The notes under the pieces are model-generated. The model was not told the DNA's origin, made no database searches, and was given only the letters and a program-made list of their open reading frames with translations. A stretch of DNA of 56,704 nucleotides, taken from positions 1-56,704 of the forward strand of contig JANXNI010000059.1 of the NCBI GenBank assembly GCA_025354165.1, read 5' to 3'. This DNA is from Burkholderiales bacterium (GTDB lineage: Bacteria > Pseudomonadota > Gammaproteobacteria > Burkholderiales > Casimicrobiaceae). A program made the translations under genes and the position numbers. Every line of letters begins with the position of its first letter. Within the stretch, counting starts at the first letter, position 1. Shown piece after piece: positions 8,400 through 17,733 of this stretch.

Positions 8400-9200
8400 T
8401 TACCAAAACTTCCACCAGGCCGAACCCGGATCACCCGCTGAGCGACTAAACGTGGAGCGATACACCCGCTCGGTGTCCGCCGCGACCTGCGTGTTGCCCA
8501 TCGCCTGATAACTCTGCACCATGATGCGCAGGGCTTCTTCGTTGGCGGGGGTATTCGGGAAGTTGGTCAGGCAGCTCTGCGCGCGGTTGATGGCGGCCTG
8601 ATAGGCACCGCGATTGAAGTAATAGCGGGCGATGTGGGCTTCGTTCTGCGAGAGAGCGTTGACGAGGTAGCGCAGGCGCAGGCGGGAATCGCCCGTGTAT
8701 TTGCTTTGCGGGAACTTGTCGACCAGCGTTTTGAACGTGGCATAGGCCTCGCGAGCGGACTTCTGGTCGCGTTCCGACAAGTCCTGAGTGGCGATGAACG
8801 AGAGCAGGCCCAAGTCTTCGATGAAATTGGCTAAGCCCTTGATGTAATACGCGTAATCGACGTTTTCGTGATTCGGGTAGAGCTTGATGAAGCGATCCGC
8901 AGCCGCAATCGCCTGCGCCCGTTCGCCTAGTTTGTACTGGGCGTACGCGGTGTCGATGATCGCCTGTTGCGACTGCACGCCGTACGGGAAGCGGGATTCG
9001 AGCGTTTCGTACAGCTTGACGGCTTCGGTGTAGTTGCCCGCAGACAGCGCCTCTTTGGCGCGCTTATACAATTGCTCCACGCTCTGCTTTTGCGGGTCTT
9101 CGGTTTTGCCAAACATGCCGCTCATGGAGCCGCAACCGGACAACAACACGCTCGCCATGAGCATGAAAACAAGACTTTGTACTTTAGCGGCTAGGCGCAT
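8400..9200 (-). CDS. bamD: Outer membrane assembly lipoprotein BamD
   Basis: BamD is the essential lipoprotein partner of BamA in the complex that inserts beta-barrel proteins into the outer membrane. The 266-residue product has a lipoprotein signal ending LLSGC with the acylated cysteine at 23. TPR-like repeats follow: KEALSAGNYTEAVKLYETLE, FPYGVQSQQAIIDTAYAQYK, a segment with AAADRFIKLYPNHENVDYAY, then ARYYFNRGAYQAAINRAQ. This is the known BamD/ComL layout. It is transcribed divergently from rluD, a conserved arrangement. AGGAAAAGCC precedes the ATG. Confidence 0.96.
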   Translation of the reverse strand: MRLAAKVQSLVFMLMASVLLSGCGSMSGMFGKTEDPQKQSVEQLYKRAKEALSAGNYTEAVKLYETLESRFPYGVQSQQAIIDTAYAQYKLGERAQAIAAADRFIKLYPNHENVDYAYYIKGLANFIEDLGLLSFIATQDLSERDQKSAREAYATFKTLVDKFPQSKYTGDSRLRLRYLVNALSQNEAHIARYYFNRGAYQAAINRAQSCLTNFPNTPANEEALRIMVQSYQAMGNTQVAADTERVYRSTFSRSAGDPGSAWWKFW

Positions 9201-9296
9201 GGCTTTTCCTGAGGATCACATCGAAACATCGAACACAAACCAGATTATAGGTGGCGAAATTGGACGCGGCAGGGTTGTCGCGGCCAGGCTCTGGCT

Positions 9297-10295
9297 ATGA
9301 CTCAGGAAATCACGATTCCGTTCTCGTTGTCGGGCGTCCGGCTGGACGGCGCGTTGGCGCAGCTTTTTCCCGAGCATTCACGCAGTCGGCTGAAAGCCTG
9401 GCTTGAGGAAGGCCACGTTACGGTCGACGGCGAGGTGCTGCCAGGAAAAACCAAGCTGGAGGGTGGCGAAATTCTGGTCGCCAACCTTCCTGAGCCGGAA
9501 ATTCAAACCGAAGCGCAGGCCGAGAACATTCCGATCAGTGTGATCTTTGAAGACGAGCATTTGTTGGTCATCAACAAACCGCCGGGGCTGGTCGTTCATC
9601 CGGGTGCAGGCAATCGCGAAGGTACGCTGCTCAACGCGCTGCTACATCATGCGCCGCAACTCGCGAACGTGGCGCGCGCAGGCATCGTGCATCGGCTCGA
9701 CAAGGACACCAGCGGCGTGATGATGGTTGCCAAAACTGCGCTGGCGCAGACGCATCTGGTACGCCAGCTTCAGTCGCACAGCGCCTCAAGGGAATACGTG
9801 GCGCTGGTCCACGGCGAGGTGAAAAAAGGCGGCACGATTGAGAACATGATCGGTCGCCATCCGAAAGATCGCACGCGCCAGGCGGTTGTGGTGTTTGGCG
9901 GCAAGACGGCTATTACGCATTACAAAGTACGCGAGCTGTTTGGCGGCCCGGCGCTCAAGGGACGTCATTACACGCTGCTCGAATGTCAGCTGGAAACCGG
10001 GCGCACGCACCAGATTCGCGTCCACTTGTCGAGTCAGCAGCGCCCGCTGGTGGGCGACGCGACCTACGGCAAGCGCGGCGACGTGATGTTCGGACGGCAG
10101 GCGCTGCATGCGTGGCGGTTGACTGTAGTGCATCCGTTTACGGGCGAGAAAAAGCGCTTCGTCGCACCGATGGCCATCGACATGAAAAACCTGCTGAAGG
10201 GCCTGCGCGCTGAGCGTGACAATTTGCCGGAGGAAGACGACTTCGATGACGATTTCGAGGAAGACGGCAACGAGTTTATTTATGTCCGTGACTAG
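9297..10295 (+). CDS. rluD: 23S rRNA pseudouridine synthase RluD
   Basis: RluD isomerises uridines in helix 69 of 23S rRNA to pseudouridine. The 332-residue protein has an N-terminal S4 RNA-binding domain (about 12-75: RLDGALAQLFPEHSRSRLKA), the catalytic RluA-family motif HRLDKDTSG at 132-140 with the nucleophilic aspartate, GRTHQIRVHL further on, and an acidic tail (about 313-327). It stands divergent from bamD with 96 bases between the starts, and pgeF follows six bases after its stop, so the two form an operon. Confidence 0.96.
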   Translation: MTQEITIPFSLSGVRLDGALAQLFPEHSRSRLKAWLEEGHVTVDGEVLPGKTKLEGGEILVANLPEPEIQTEAQAENIPISVIFEDEHLLVINKPPGLVVHPGAGNREGTLLNALLHHAPQLANVARAGIVHRLDKDTSGVMMVAKTALAQTHLVRQLQSHSASREYVALVHGEVKKGGTIENMIGRHPKDRTRQAVVVFGGKTAITHYKVRELFGGPALKGRHYTLLECQLETGRTHQIRVHLSSQQRPLVGDATYGKRGDVMFGRQALHAWRLTVVHPFTGEKKRFVAPMAIDMKNLLKGLRAERDNLPEEDDFDDDFEEDGNEFIYVRD

Positions 10296-10301
10296 CCGTT
10301 T

Positions 10302-11078
10302 GTGGTTGCTCTGATTCAGCCCGATTGGGCCGCACCGCCCAACGTTCACGCCGCGATGACAACGCGGCGAGGCGGTGTCAGCCGTGAGCCGTACGACGAA
10401 TTGAATCTCGGCTACGCGACACAAGATGACCGCGCCTCAGTCGTTGAAAATGAGAGGATCGTTGCCAGTACGATGGGCGTGCAAACAGATGCCATTCGTT
10501 GGGTGTATCAAGTTCACGGCGTTGACGTGCATCATGCAGAATCGCTTCCAGTGAATGCGCCATTGGGGGCCACGACGATTACGGGTGACGCTATCGTGAG
10601 CCACACGCCGGGCCTTGTTTGTGGGATCAAGATTGCCGATTGCATGCCGGTTTTGTTCGCAGCGCGCGATGGCTCGGCGGTGGGCGCGGCGCACGCTGGT
10701 TGGCGCGGGCTTTCGGGCGGCGTGCTGGAGAACACGGTTGCCGCGATGCGCACTGATCCGGGTGAAATCGTGGCATGGATGGGGCCGTGCATCGGACCAA
10801 AGGCATTTGAAGTAGGCGATGATGTTCGCGATGCATTCATCAAGCACGATGCACGCGCTGCCGCACATTTCTCCCCGCGCTCGACTCCAGGAAAATTTCT
10901 CTGCGACCTGTATTCGATCGCGCGATTGCGGCTTGCTGCAATGGGTATTGATGAGGTCACTGGCGGCGACTATTGCACGTTCGCTCAACCGGAATTATTT
11001 TTTTCGCATCGTCGAAATCCTTTGACCGGACGCATGGCGGCTTTTGTGCGGATAGACGCCCACAGGGATACCGCGTAG
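10302..11078 (+). CDS. pgeF: Peptidoglycan editing factor PgeF (YfiH, laccase-fold)
   Basis: PgeF is a purine-nucleoside/laccase-fold hydrolase reported to remove mis-incorporated amino acids from peptidoglycan precursors; relatives act on nucleosides. The 258-residue protein shows MTTRRGGVS near the N-terminus, CGIKIADCMPVLF, the metal-site segment AAHAGWRGLSGGV, GPCIGPKAFEVG, and GGDYCTF towards the C-terminus. The frame is closed upstream by the rluD stop, so the GTG at 10302 is the first possible start. It is co-directional with rluD and probably co-transcribed. Confidence 0.92.
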   Translation: MVALIQPDWAAPPNVHAAMTTRRGGVSREPYDELNLGYATQDDRASVVENERIVASTMGVQTDAIRWVYQVHGVDVHHAESLPVNAPLGATTITGDAIVSHTPGLVCGIKIADCMPVLFAARDGSAVGAAHAGWRGLSGGVLENTVAAMRTDPGEIVAWMGPCIGPKAFEVGDDVRDAFIKHDARAAAHFSPRSTPGKFLCDLYSIARLRLAAMGIDEVTGGDYCTFAQPELFFSHRRNPLTGRMAAFVRIDAHRDTA

Positions 11079-11111
11079 CGCCGGATCACAAATCTCCGTG
11101 ATAATTCCCGC

Positions 11112-13301
11112 ATGCCTCAACCCGATGTAACCAAGCGCACAAATCCCGCCTTGCCTACCGCGCCAGCCGTAGTTGTCGAGCGTCCGGCCGACACTTTGGC
11201 TTGGATTGAGGCGCGCGTCGGTCGTGCCGCCGCGTTGCGAGGCGCGTCGTCGGGTGAGCTGCTGCATAAACTTCGCCTTGACGAGGACTGCGTGATCGCG
11301 GCGCAGCTCACCGTATTACCCGCTGATGCGGAGACTGAAGCGGCGGTGCTCGAAGCGTTCGGCCCGGAGATCACGAATCTGTTTTCCGGTGTGCATCGCA
11401 TGGCGACGATGCAGGGCCTGTCGAAGCCGTCGGTTGCGCCGACAACGCACGCGGTCGCCGTTGAGCAAGCACAACAAACCGAAGCATTACGCAAGATGCT
11501 GCTGGCGATGGTCGATGATGTGCGCGTCGTTCTGATCAAGCTTGCCGAGCGACTGGTTTCGCTGCGAAGCGCCGCGCTGTCAACCGAAGCGCGGCGTAAC
11601 GAGAGCGCACAGGCCGAAGCGCGCGAGGTGATGGACGTGTTCGCGCCGCTGGCCAATCGCCTTGGTGTGTGGCAGATCAAGTGGGAGCTTGAGGATCTGT
11701 CGCTGCGCCTTCTGGAACCTGCAGAATATCACCGCATTACACGCTATCTCGACGAAACGCGCATCGAGCGTGAAGCCTATATCGACACCACGAAAGCGGT
11801 TTTGCGTGATGCACTGGAGAAAGCAGGCATCACCGGCGAGATCACGGGGCGTTCGAAGCACATCTATTCGATTTACGACAAGCTCAAACGGAAACATTGC
11901 GCGATAGAAGAGCTGTATGACATTCGTGCGCTGCGGGTGATCGTGCCCGAGGTGCGCGATTGTTACGCGACGCTCGGCATCGTGCACAGCATGTTTCAGC
12001 CGGTGCCGGGCGAGTTTGATGACTACATCGCGAAGCCCAAAACGAACAACTATCGCTCACTGCACACCAGCGTGATCGGGCCGCACAATCGTGCGCTTGA
12101 AGTGCAAATCCGTACACAGGACATGCATCAGTCAAGCGAGTACGGCGTCGCCGCGCATTGGAATTACAAAGAAGGCGGCAGCGCTGCACGTGACGCCAGT
12201 TTTGCCGCAAAGATCGCGAGTTTGCGCCAGGTGTTGTCATGGGGTAACGAAGTCAGCTCGCCCGGTGAATTGCTGGCGGGCTTTAAATCCTCGCTGTTCG
12301 ACGAGACGATTTTTGTGTTGACACCGCAAGGCAAGATCATTGATCTGCCGAAGGATTCGACGCCGATTGATTTCGCCTACGCCGTGCATTCGGGGCTTGG
12401 TCATCGTTGCCGTGGCGCGAAGGTGGACGGCATGATGGTGCCGCTCACGACACCGCTCAAAAACGGGCAGCGTGTTGACGTCATCACGGTGAAAGAGGGT
12501 GGCCCATCTCGCGACTGGCTCAATCCGGACAACGGCTATTTGCACAGCAGTCGGGCGCGTAGCAAGGTCAGGCAATGGTTCAATACGCTGGATTCGCAGG
12601 AGACGCTGGCGCATGGTCGCGCGGTGGTCGAAAAGGATCTGCAGCGGCATGGACAGACCGCACTTAGTCTGGACAAACTGGCACACGAGGGCGGCTTCAA
12701 GTCACAGGACGAACTGTTCGCCGCAGTCGGACGCGCTGAGCTGAATACGCGCGAACTTGACATCGTTATTCGCAAGGCGGCCGGCTTGCTGGACGCGGTG
12801 CCGGAGCCTGATAGCCGTGGGGGAGTACATACCAGTCGCAGCCGGGCGAAATCGGGAAGCGGAGGCATTCTCATTGTCGGCGTCGACAAGTTAATGACCG
12901 GGCTCGCCAGGTGCTGCAAACCCGTCCCGCCTGATCCCATCGTGGGGTTTGTCACACGGCTCAAAGGCATCACGATTCACCGCCATGATTGCAGCAACGT
13001 CATTCGCATGATGGAAAAAGAGCCGGGCCGCATCATTGCCGCCGATTGGGGCGAAGCGGCGCAGGATGATGTGTTCAGCGTGCAGATCGAAGTGATGGCG
13101 GGTGACCGTCAAGGTCTGCTGCGCGACATCTCGGATGTGCTGGCGCGTGAGAAAATCAACGTCACCGCGGTGAACACCCTGTCGCGTGATTTCATGGCGA
13201 AAATGAAATTCACGGCCGAGGTGAAAACGATTGATCAATTGCGCGGCGCGCTGGTGCAGGTGACGCAGGTGAAGGGCGTGCAAAGCGCAAGGCGGATTTA
13301 A
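11112..13301 (+). CDS. relA: (p)ppGpp synthetase RelA (stringent response)
   Basis: RelA makes (p)ppGpp from ATP and GTP/GDP on ribosomes stalled during amino acid starvation. The 729 residues contain a degenerate hydrolase-like N-terminal region lacking the HDxxED metal motif, the synthetase domain (GRSKHIYSIYDKLKRK and PKTNNYRSLHTSV), a TGS domain (IFVLTPQGKIIDLPKDSTPI), a zinc-finger segment (ARCCKPVPPDPIVGF ... HRHDCSN) and a C-terminal ACT domain (MAGDRQGLLRDISDVLAREK). The synthetase carries EFDD, typical of monofunctional RelA, where bifunctional SpoT-type enzymes have RxKD. It lies 33 bases after pgeF. Confidence 0.95.
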   Translation: MPQPDVTKRTNPALPTAPAVVVERPADTLAWIEARVGRAAALRGASSGELLHKLRLDEDCVIAAQLTVLPADAETEAAVLEAFGPEITNLFSGVHRMATMQGLSKPSVAPTTHAVAVEQAQQTEALRKMLLAMVDDVRVVLIKLAERLVSLRSAALSTEARRNESAQAEAREVMDVFAPLANRLGVWQIKWELEDLSLRLLEPAEYHRITRYLDETRIEREAYIDTTKAVLRDALEKAGITGEITGRSKHIYSIYDKLKRKHCAIEELYDIRALRVIVPEVRDCYATLGIVHSMFQPVPGEFDDYIAKPKTNNYRSLHTSVIGPHNRALEVQIRTQDMHQSSEYGVAAHWNYKEGGSAARDASFAAKIASLRQVLSWGNEVSSPGELLAGFKSSLFDETIFVLTPQGKIIDLPKDSTPIDFAYAVHSGLGHRCRGAKVDGMMVPLTTPLKNGQRVDVITVKEGGPSRDWLNPDNGYLHSSRARSKVRQWFNTLDSQETLAHGRAVVEKDLQRHGQTALSLDKLAHEGGFKSQDELFAAVGRAELNTRELDIVIRKAAGLLDAVPEPDSRGGVHTSRSRAKSGSGGILIVGVDKLMTGLARCCKPVPPDPIVGFVTRLKGITIHRHDCSNVIRMMEKEPGRIIAADWGEAAQDDVFSVQIEVMAGDRQGLLRDISDVLAREKINVTAVNTLSRDFMAKMKFTAEVKTIDQLRGALVQVTQVKGVQSARRI

Positions 13302-13369
13302 CCTTTTTCTGTGAGAGCGACTGAAGCCGCTCCGACACGATACGTTTTTGCTTACAACAGGAGGAAATT

Positions 13370-14335
13370 TTGAAACAAATATCTGCGAAATCTATCGCAA
13401 CATGCCTCGCGCTGTGCGCCACATTTGTCCACGCACAATACCCGAACAAACCGATCAAGATGGTGGTGCCTTTCCCGCCGGGTGGCACAACGGACATCAT
13501 GGCGCGCGCCGTCGCTGCTGATTTGCAAAAATCATTGGGGCAGCCGGTGATCGTCGACAATAAGGCGGGCGCGGGTGGCAATATTGGCTCGGACTTTGTT
13601 GCCAAGGCAGCGCCAGACGGATACACGCTACTCATGGGGACTGTTGGCACGCATGCAATCAACGTGTCCCTCTATCCAAAAATGCCCTACGACGCAGTGA
13701 AGGATTTTTCTCCGGTGTCGTTGGTGGCTGGCGTGCCAAACGTGCTGGTGGCCGCGCCGAATTATCCGGTTAACAGCGTCAAAGACTTGATCGACGCAGC
13801 GAAAAAATCACCCGATGCGGTGACCTTCGCTTCGAGCGGAAACGGCACCTCGATTCATCTGTCCGGCGAATTGTTCAAGCAGCTCGCGGGCGTACAAATG
13901 ACGCATGTTCCGTACAAGGGCTCGTCGGCGGCGCTGCCCGACGTCATGAGCGGTCAGGTCAACGTGATGTTTGACAATGCGCCATCGGTGATGCCCCAGA
14001 TCAAGGGCGGCAAATTGAAGGCGATCGCTGTGACCAGCAGCAAGCGCTCGCCCGCTTTGCCGAATGTTCCGACGATTGCTGAGTCGGGCGTGGCGGGCTT
14101 TGAAGCGAGCTCGTGGTTTGGTGTTTTGGCGCCCGCAGGCACGCCCAAAGAAATTGTCGACAAGCTCTCGCATGCCATCGCCAAGGCGTTGCAGACACCG
14201 GAAATGAAAGACCGTCTTGCGGCTCAGGGCGCAGAGGCCGTCGGCAATACGCCGGAGCAGTTCGCAGCGCACATCAAGGCGGAAATCGACAAATGGGCAA
14301 AGGTGGTCAAAGCCTCCGGTGCAAAGGTCGATTGA
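13370..14335 (+). CDS. Bug/TctC-family periplasmic solute receptor
   Basis: These proteins bind small carboxylates or other polar solutes in the periplasm, sometimes for tripartite tricarboxylate transporters. The 321-residue product has a signal peptide cleaved near VHA-QYP, then the family signatures YPNKPIKMVVPFPPGGTTD and GQPVIVDNKAGAGGNIGSD and a conserved THVPYKGSSAALPDVMSGQV segment. The start is TTG, backed by a strong AGGAGG six bases upstream; no ATG is available in a suitable place. No TctA/TctB membrane subunits are nearby, so its ligand and partner are unknown, as for most Bug proteins. Confidence 0.93.
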   Translation: MKQISAKSIATCLALCATFVHAQYPNKPIKMVVPFPPGGTTDIMARAVAADLQKSLGQPVIVDNKAGAGGNIGSDFVAKAAPDGYTLLMGTVGTHAINVSLYPKMPYDAVKDFSPVSLVAGVPNVLVAAPNYPVNSVKDLIDAAKKSPDAVTFASSGNGTSIHLSGELFKQLAGVQMTHVPYKGSSAALPDVMSGQVNVMFDNAPSVMPQIKGGKLKAIAVTSSKRSPALPNVPTIAESGVAGFEASSWFGVLAPAGTPKEIVDKLSHAIAKALQTPEMKDRLAAQGAEAVGNTPEQFAAHIKAEIDKWAKVVKASGAKVD

Positions 14336-14361
14336 CGGTTTTCGCAACTTTGTTTTGAGTT

Positions 14362-14477
14362 CAGCTTTTTGGTAAAAGCTTTATCGCATGGGGGCTAGGC
14401 TGCGTAAAGACCGATAGTCGATATCCGTCATATTGTGCATTCAGCCCCCGTTTAGCCGTCATTACAGGAAAAAGCTG
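14362..14477. repeat. 116-bp gene-end palindrome, copy B
   Basis: It begins CAGCTTTTTGGTAAAAGC and ends GGAAAAAGCTG. Left GGGGGCT faces right AGCCCCC, and the centre reads GACCGATAGTCGATATCCG. It begins 26 bases after the Bug gene stop and ends at the base adjoining the stop codon of the convergent Pr6Pr gene. Confidence 0.85.
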
Positions 14478-15149
14478 TTAGTTAAATTTATCTGAAACTG
14501 CCTTGGGTTTGACGTAGTTGTTAATCACAATCAACAACGCAGCAACAGCAATGAATGCGAGCAAGACGAGCAGTGAATTCACCAGCACCGCGTTGATGCC
14601 AAGTACGCCCACGTCGATAAACGGGTACGGATACAGGCCGATCATCGCGCCTCGTGCAAGCACGTAAACCAGATAGCCGAGCGGAAAGACCAACCAGCTC
14701 GGCAAGTCCTTCCAGTTGAGCGCGCCGCGCGGCACCGCGAACCACCAGAAAATCACAAACGCGGTCGGCATGACGTAGTGCAGCGTCACGTCGGCCACCC
14801 ACAGCCAGCCTTGCGGTGCCCAGATTTTGCTTAGCACCAGCAGATAGGTGAGCCCGACAATCGTGATGCATGCCGCGATGGCGGTAACTACGCCGGGGCG
14901 ATGCAAGTGTTTGCCGAGTGGCGAGTGCATCGGCAACGCCACAGCGGTCAGCGCGAACGCGGCAAGGATATTGGTCAGGATCGTGAAGTACCCGGAGTAC
15001 ACGATGATGCCCAGCGCAACGGTTTTGCCGTTGCCTAAGGCCAGATCAATCGACAGGAAAAATTGCAGAATGACCGCGCACCAGCCGACGATCGCAAACA
15101 GGGCGGCGTACGTTCTAAGGCGGGGATGGTGGGTGCTGATCGGGGCCAT
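14478..15149 (-). CDS. Pr6Pr-family integral membrane protein
   Basis: The 223-residue protein is almost entirely hydrophobic, with about six transmembrane segments, starting AALFAIVGWCAVILQFFLS and ending in a long helix before VINNYVKPKA. It resembles the Pr6Pr membrane family of unknown function: the first loop has SGYFTILTNILAA, the middle holds TLHYVMPTAFVIFWW, and the later loop has YVLARGAMIGLYPYPFIDV. There is no signal of a catalytic activity. It converges on the Bug gene and is followed at its 3' end directly by repeat copy B. Confidence 0.8.
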   Translation of the reverse strand: MAPISTHHPRLRTYAALFAIVGWCAVILQFFLSIDLALGNGKTVALGIIVYSGYFTILTNILAAFALTAVALPMHSPLGKHLHRPGVVTAIAACITIVGLTYLLVLSKIWAPQGWLWVADVTLHYVMPTAFVIFWWFAVPRGALNWKDLPSWLVFPLGYLVYVLARGAMIGLYPYPFIDVGVLGINAVLVNSLLVLLAFIAVAALLIVINNYVKPKAVSDKFN

Positions 15150-15226
15150 TACTGTGCTTAAAAAAAGGCGCGATGACGCTCACGCTAATTACCGCAGTCC
15201 GCCATGACGGGACGCGAAAAATATTG

Positions 15227-15973
15227 CTAATAAGTCGCTCGTCCGCCGGAAATATCGAACACTCCCCCCGTCGTGAACGAACATTCCTCAGACGACAACC
15301 ACGCAATCATCGACGCGATTTCGTCGACGAGTACGAAGCGGTTCATCGGTATTTTTGACTTCATGTAATTGATGTGCTCGGCGGACATCTGGCTGAACAT
15401 CTCTGTTTGCGCGGCGGCGGGTGTGATGCAGTTGCAGGCGACACCCGTCGTCGCCAGTTCTTTGCCGAGTGACTTGGTGAGACCGATCAAACCGGCCTTC
15501 GCCGCGCTATATGCCGGCGCGTTCGGATTGCCTTCCTTGCCCGCAACACTGGCAATATTGACGATGCGTCCGTAAGCTGCCTTGATCATGTGCGGCACGA
15601 CGCTCCGGCACACGAGATACGGTGCAACCAGATCGACTTCGATCACTTTTCGGAAGTCCGCAGGCGCGTATTCCCACGTTTTCTGATTGGGGCCGGTGAT
15701 ACCCGCGCTGTTGATCAAAATATCGATGCGGCTGAACGCTTCCAGCGTCGTCTGCGTCGCAGCGGTCACCGCGCCCTCTTGTGTGAGATCGACGACGATG
15801 CCCAGCGTGCCGTCGCCAAGCTTGCCGGCCGCTGCTTTTGTCGTCGCGGGGTCAATATCCCAGATGGCGACTTTGCTGCCGCTGGCGATAAAGCGCTCGG
15901 CCACCGCATACCCAATCCCGCGCGCGCCACCGGTAATCACCGCTACGCGGCCCTTCAAATCGATTGCATTCAT
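15227..15973 (-). CDS. Short-chain dehydrogenase/reductase (SDR)
   Basis: This is an NAD(P)-dependent oxidoreductase of 248 residues with the classical SDR features: TGGARGIGYAVAERF as the cofactor-binding TGxxxGxG near residue 15, INSAGI (NAG), the catalytic Ser in NIASVAG, and YSAAKAG with the Tyr-x-x-x-Lys pair. The acidic residue in AIWDID after the second strand points to NAD. The ATG has a clear AAGGAGA upstream. The substrate is not evident; sugar or sugar-acid dehydrogenases and FabG-like reductases are both possible. Confidence 0.9.
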   Translation of the reverse strand: MNAIDLKGRVAVITGGARGIGYAVAERFIASGSKVAIWDIDPATTKAAAGKLGDGTLGIVVDLTQEGAVTAATQTTLEAFSRIDILINSAGITGPNQKTWEYAPADFRKVIEVDLVAPYLVCRSVVPHMIKAAYGRIVNIASVAGKEGNPNAPAYSAAKAGLIGLTKSLGKELATTGVACNCITPAAAQTEMFSQMSAEHINYMKSKIPMNRFVLVDEIASMIAWLSSEECSFTTGGVFDISGGRATY

Positions 15974-16140
15974 CAGTTTCTCCTTGTGCGGACATTATGC
16001 GACTGCGACCATCTTGTCACAGGTGGGTTCGAACGGCAGTCCGTGCTGCGCAAGGCAGCAGACCGAACACACGAGTACATTTGCGGCTGTGGCCAAGCTG
16101 AATTTACGGGTTGGTCGATGCAATCGAGTCCGAGGAAGCC

Positions 16141-17709
16141 ATGACACTATCTATACGCAGTAAAGCGCTACCCTTGTTATTTGCACTTTCCGCATTGCTG
16201 TTGGGCGGCTGTGGCGGCGGCGGTGGAACGAGCGCCACCACGTCACCGCCGCCCGATACGCCCGCTGCTGCGTATACCGATCCTACCGTTTACTCGTCGG
16301 GCGCAGGCGCGTCGGTCGCGGTCGCTAACGAAGCCACGGCTGTCACGCATTTTCAAACGATGATCGGTGGTGTGGCCATTCCGTACACGGCTACCACGGG
16401 GCATTTGACGGCAAACCGACTCGCGACCGAAGCGCCACTGGCCTCGTTTTTTTACGTCGCATACACCGCAGACAACAAGGATTTGACAAAGCGGCCCGTT
16501 ACTTTTTTCTACAACGGTGGGCCGGGCTCGTCCACCGTGTGGCTGCACCTCGGCTCGTTTGGCCCGAAACGTCTTGCGGCGTCTGCGCCGTCAACGACAA
16601 CAGCGGTGCCGTTTCCGCTCGTCGACAACGCAGAGAGTCTGCTCGACGTCAGTGATCTTGTGTTTGTCGATGCCGTGGGTAGCGGTCTCTCGCAGGCCAT
16701 TGCGCCGAATATCAATCGCAGTTTTTGGGGGGTTGATGCCGACGCGGCCGTGTTCCGTGATTTTGTGCGTCGTTACGTCAAGGTCAATGGCCGCGACGCA
16801 TCGCCGAAATTTTTGTTCGGTGAATCGTATGGCACCACCCGTAGCGCCGTGCTCGCCAATCTGCTTGAAAGCGCAGGCATGTCGCTCTCCGGGGTGGTGC
16901 TGCAATCGTCGGTGTTGAACTACAACACCAACTGCGAGCAGAACCCCTTGCCCGCTGTGCGCTGCTCGGGTTTCATGCCAAGCTATGGCGCGGTGGGCGC
17001 GTGGTTTAGTCTGACCACGCCTACGCCAACCGCAGCCGCTTTACCAGCGTATGTCGACACGCTTCGCACGCTGGCGAACAATGAGCTTGACCCGGCGCAA
17101 CGGGTGTTCCTGTTGTTCGGCACGTTGCCGACTAACGATCTGTTGCCGCGTCTGGCGGCGGCTACCGGCATCGCTTCTTCTCGCTGGCAGGCGCAGTTCA
17201 ACATGACGCCGAGTTATTTTCAGACCTACCTCGTCGCAGGTCAGTTGATCGGTCGCTATGACGGGCGAGTGTCCGTTCCCGTCAGTTCACCGCTGGCAAG
17301 CGAGGGCGATCCTTCGAGCACATTCATCACGCCATCGTTCGTATCGACGATCGCAAGCTATTTGCCGAACACGCTCAAGTACACCAATCCGTCGAATTAC
17401 ACGACGCTCAGTAACGCCATCAATTTCTGGGATTTCACCCACGACGGGCTGTCGCTGCCGGACACCATTCCCGATCTGGCCGCCGCATTCGCGCACAACC
17501 CGAAGCTCAAAGTGCTGTCGCTTAACGGCTATCACGATCTGGCGACCCCCTTCCATCAGACTGAAATCGATGTCGCGCGGCTCGGTGTCAACCCGAACGT
17601 GCAAAACAAGTTTTATAGCGGCGGGCATATGACTTATCTTGACGACACGTCGCGGGTACAGCAGAAGGCTGATCTCGCGCAGTTCTACCTATCGGCACTT
17701 GCCCAGTAG
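16141..17709 (+). CDS. S10-family serine carboxypeptidase-like lipoprotein
   Basis: The product is an exported serine peptidase of the alpha/beta-hydrolase fold, 522 residues from the ATG at 16141, which has GAGGAAG upstream; a longer frame to 16111 would disrupt the signal. It carries a lipoprotein signal LLLGGC with the cysteine at 24, then a glycine run. S10 signatures are FFYNGGPGSSTVWLHLG (oxyanion hole), FGESYGTTR (nucleophile serine), GYHDLATPF (acidic residue) and GGHMTYL (histidine). It is probably anchored in the outer membrane. A small secreted EF-hand-like gene follows after 24 bases, likely one operon. Confidence 0.9.
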   Translation: MTLSIRSKALPLLFALSALLLGGCGGGGGTSATTSPPPDTPAAAYTDPTVYSSGAGASVAVANEATAVTHFQTMIGGVAIPYTATTGHLTANRLATEAPLASFFYVAYTADNKDLTKRPVTFFYNGGPGSSTVWLHLGSFGPKRLAASAPSTTTAVPFPLVDNAESLLDVSDLVFVDAVGSGLSQAIAPNINRSFWGVDADAAVFRDFVRRYVKVNGRDASPKFLFGESYGTTRSAVLANLLESAGMSLSGVVLQSSVLNYNTNCEQNPLPAVRCSGFMPSYGAVGAWFSLTTPTPTAAALPAYVDTLRTLANNELDPAQRVFLLFGTLPTNDLLPRLAAATGIASSRWQAQFNMTPSYFQTYLVAGQLIGRYDGRVSVPVSSPLASEGDPSSTFITPSFVSTIASYLPNTLKYTNPSNYTTLSNAINFWDFTHDGLSLPDTIPDLAAAFAHNPKLKVLSLNGYHDLATPFHQTEIDVARLGVNPNVQNKFYSGGHMTYLDDTSRVQQKADLAQFYLSALAQ

Positions 17710-17733
17710 CGCCCTGACTCGCGGAGATTGATC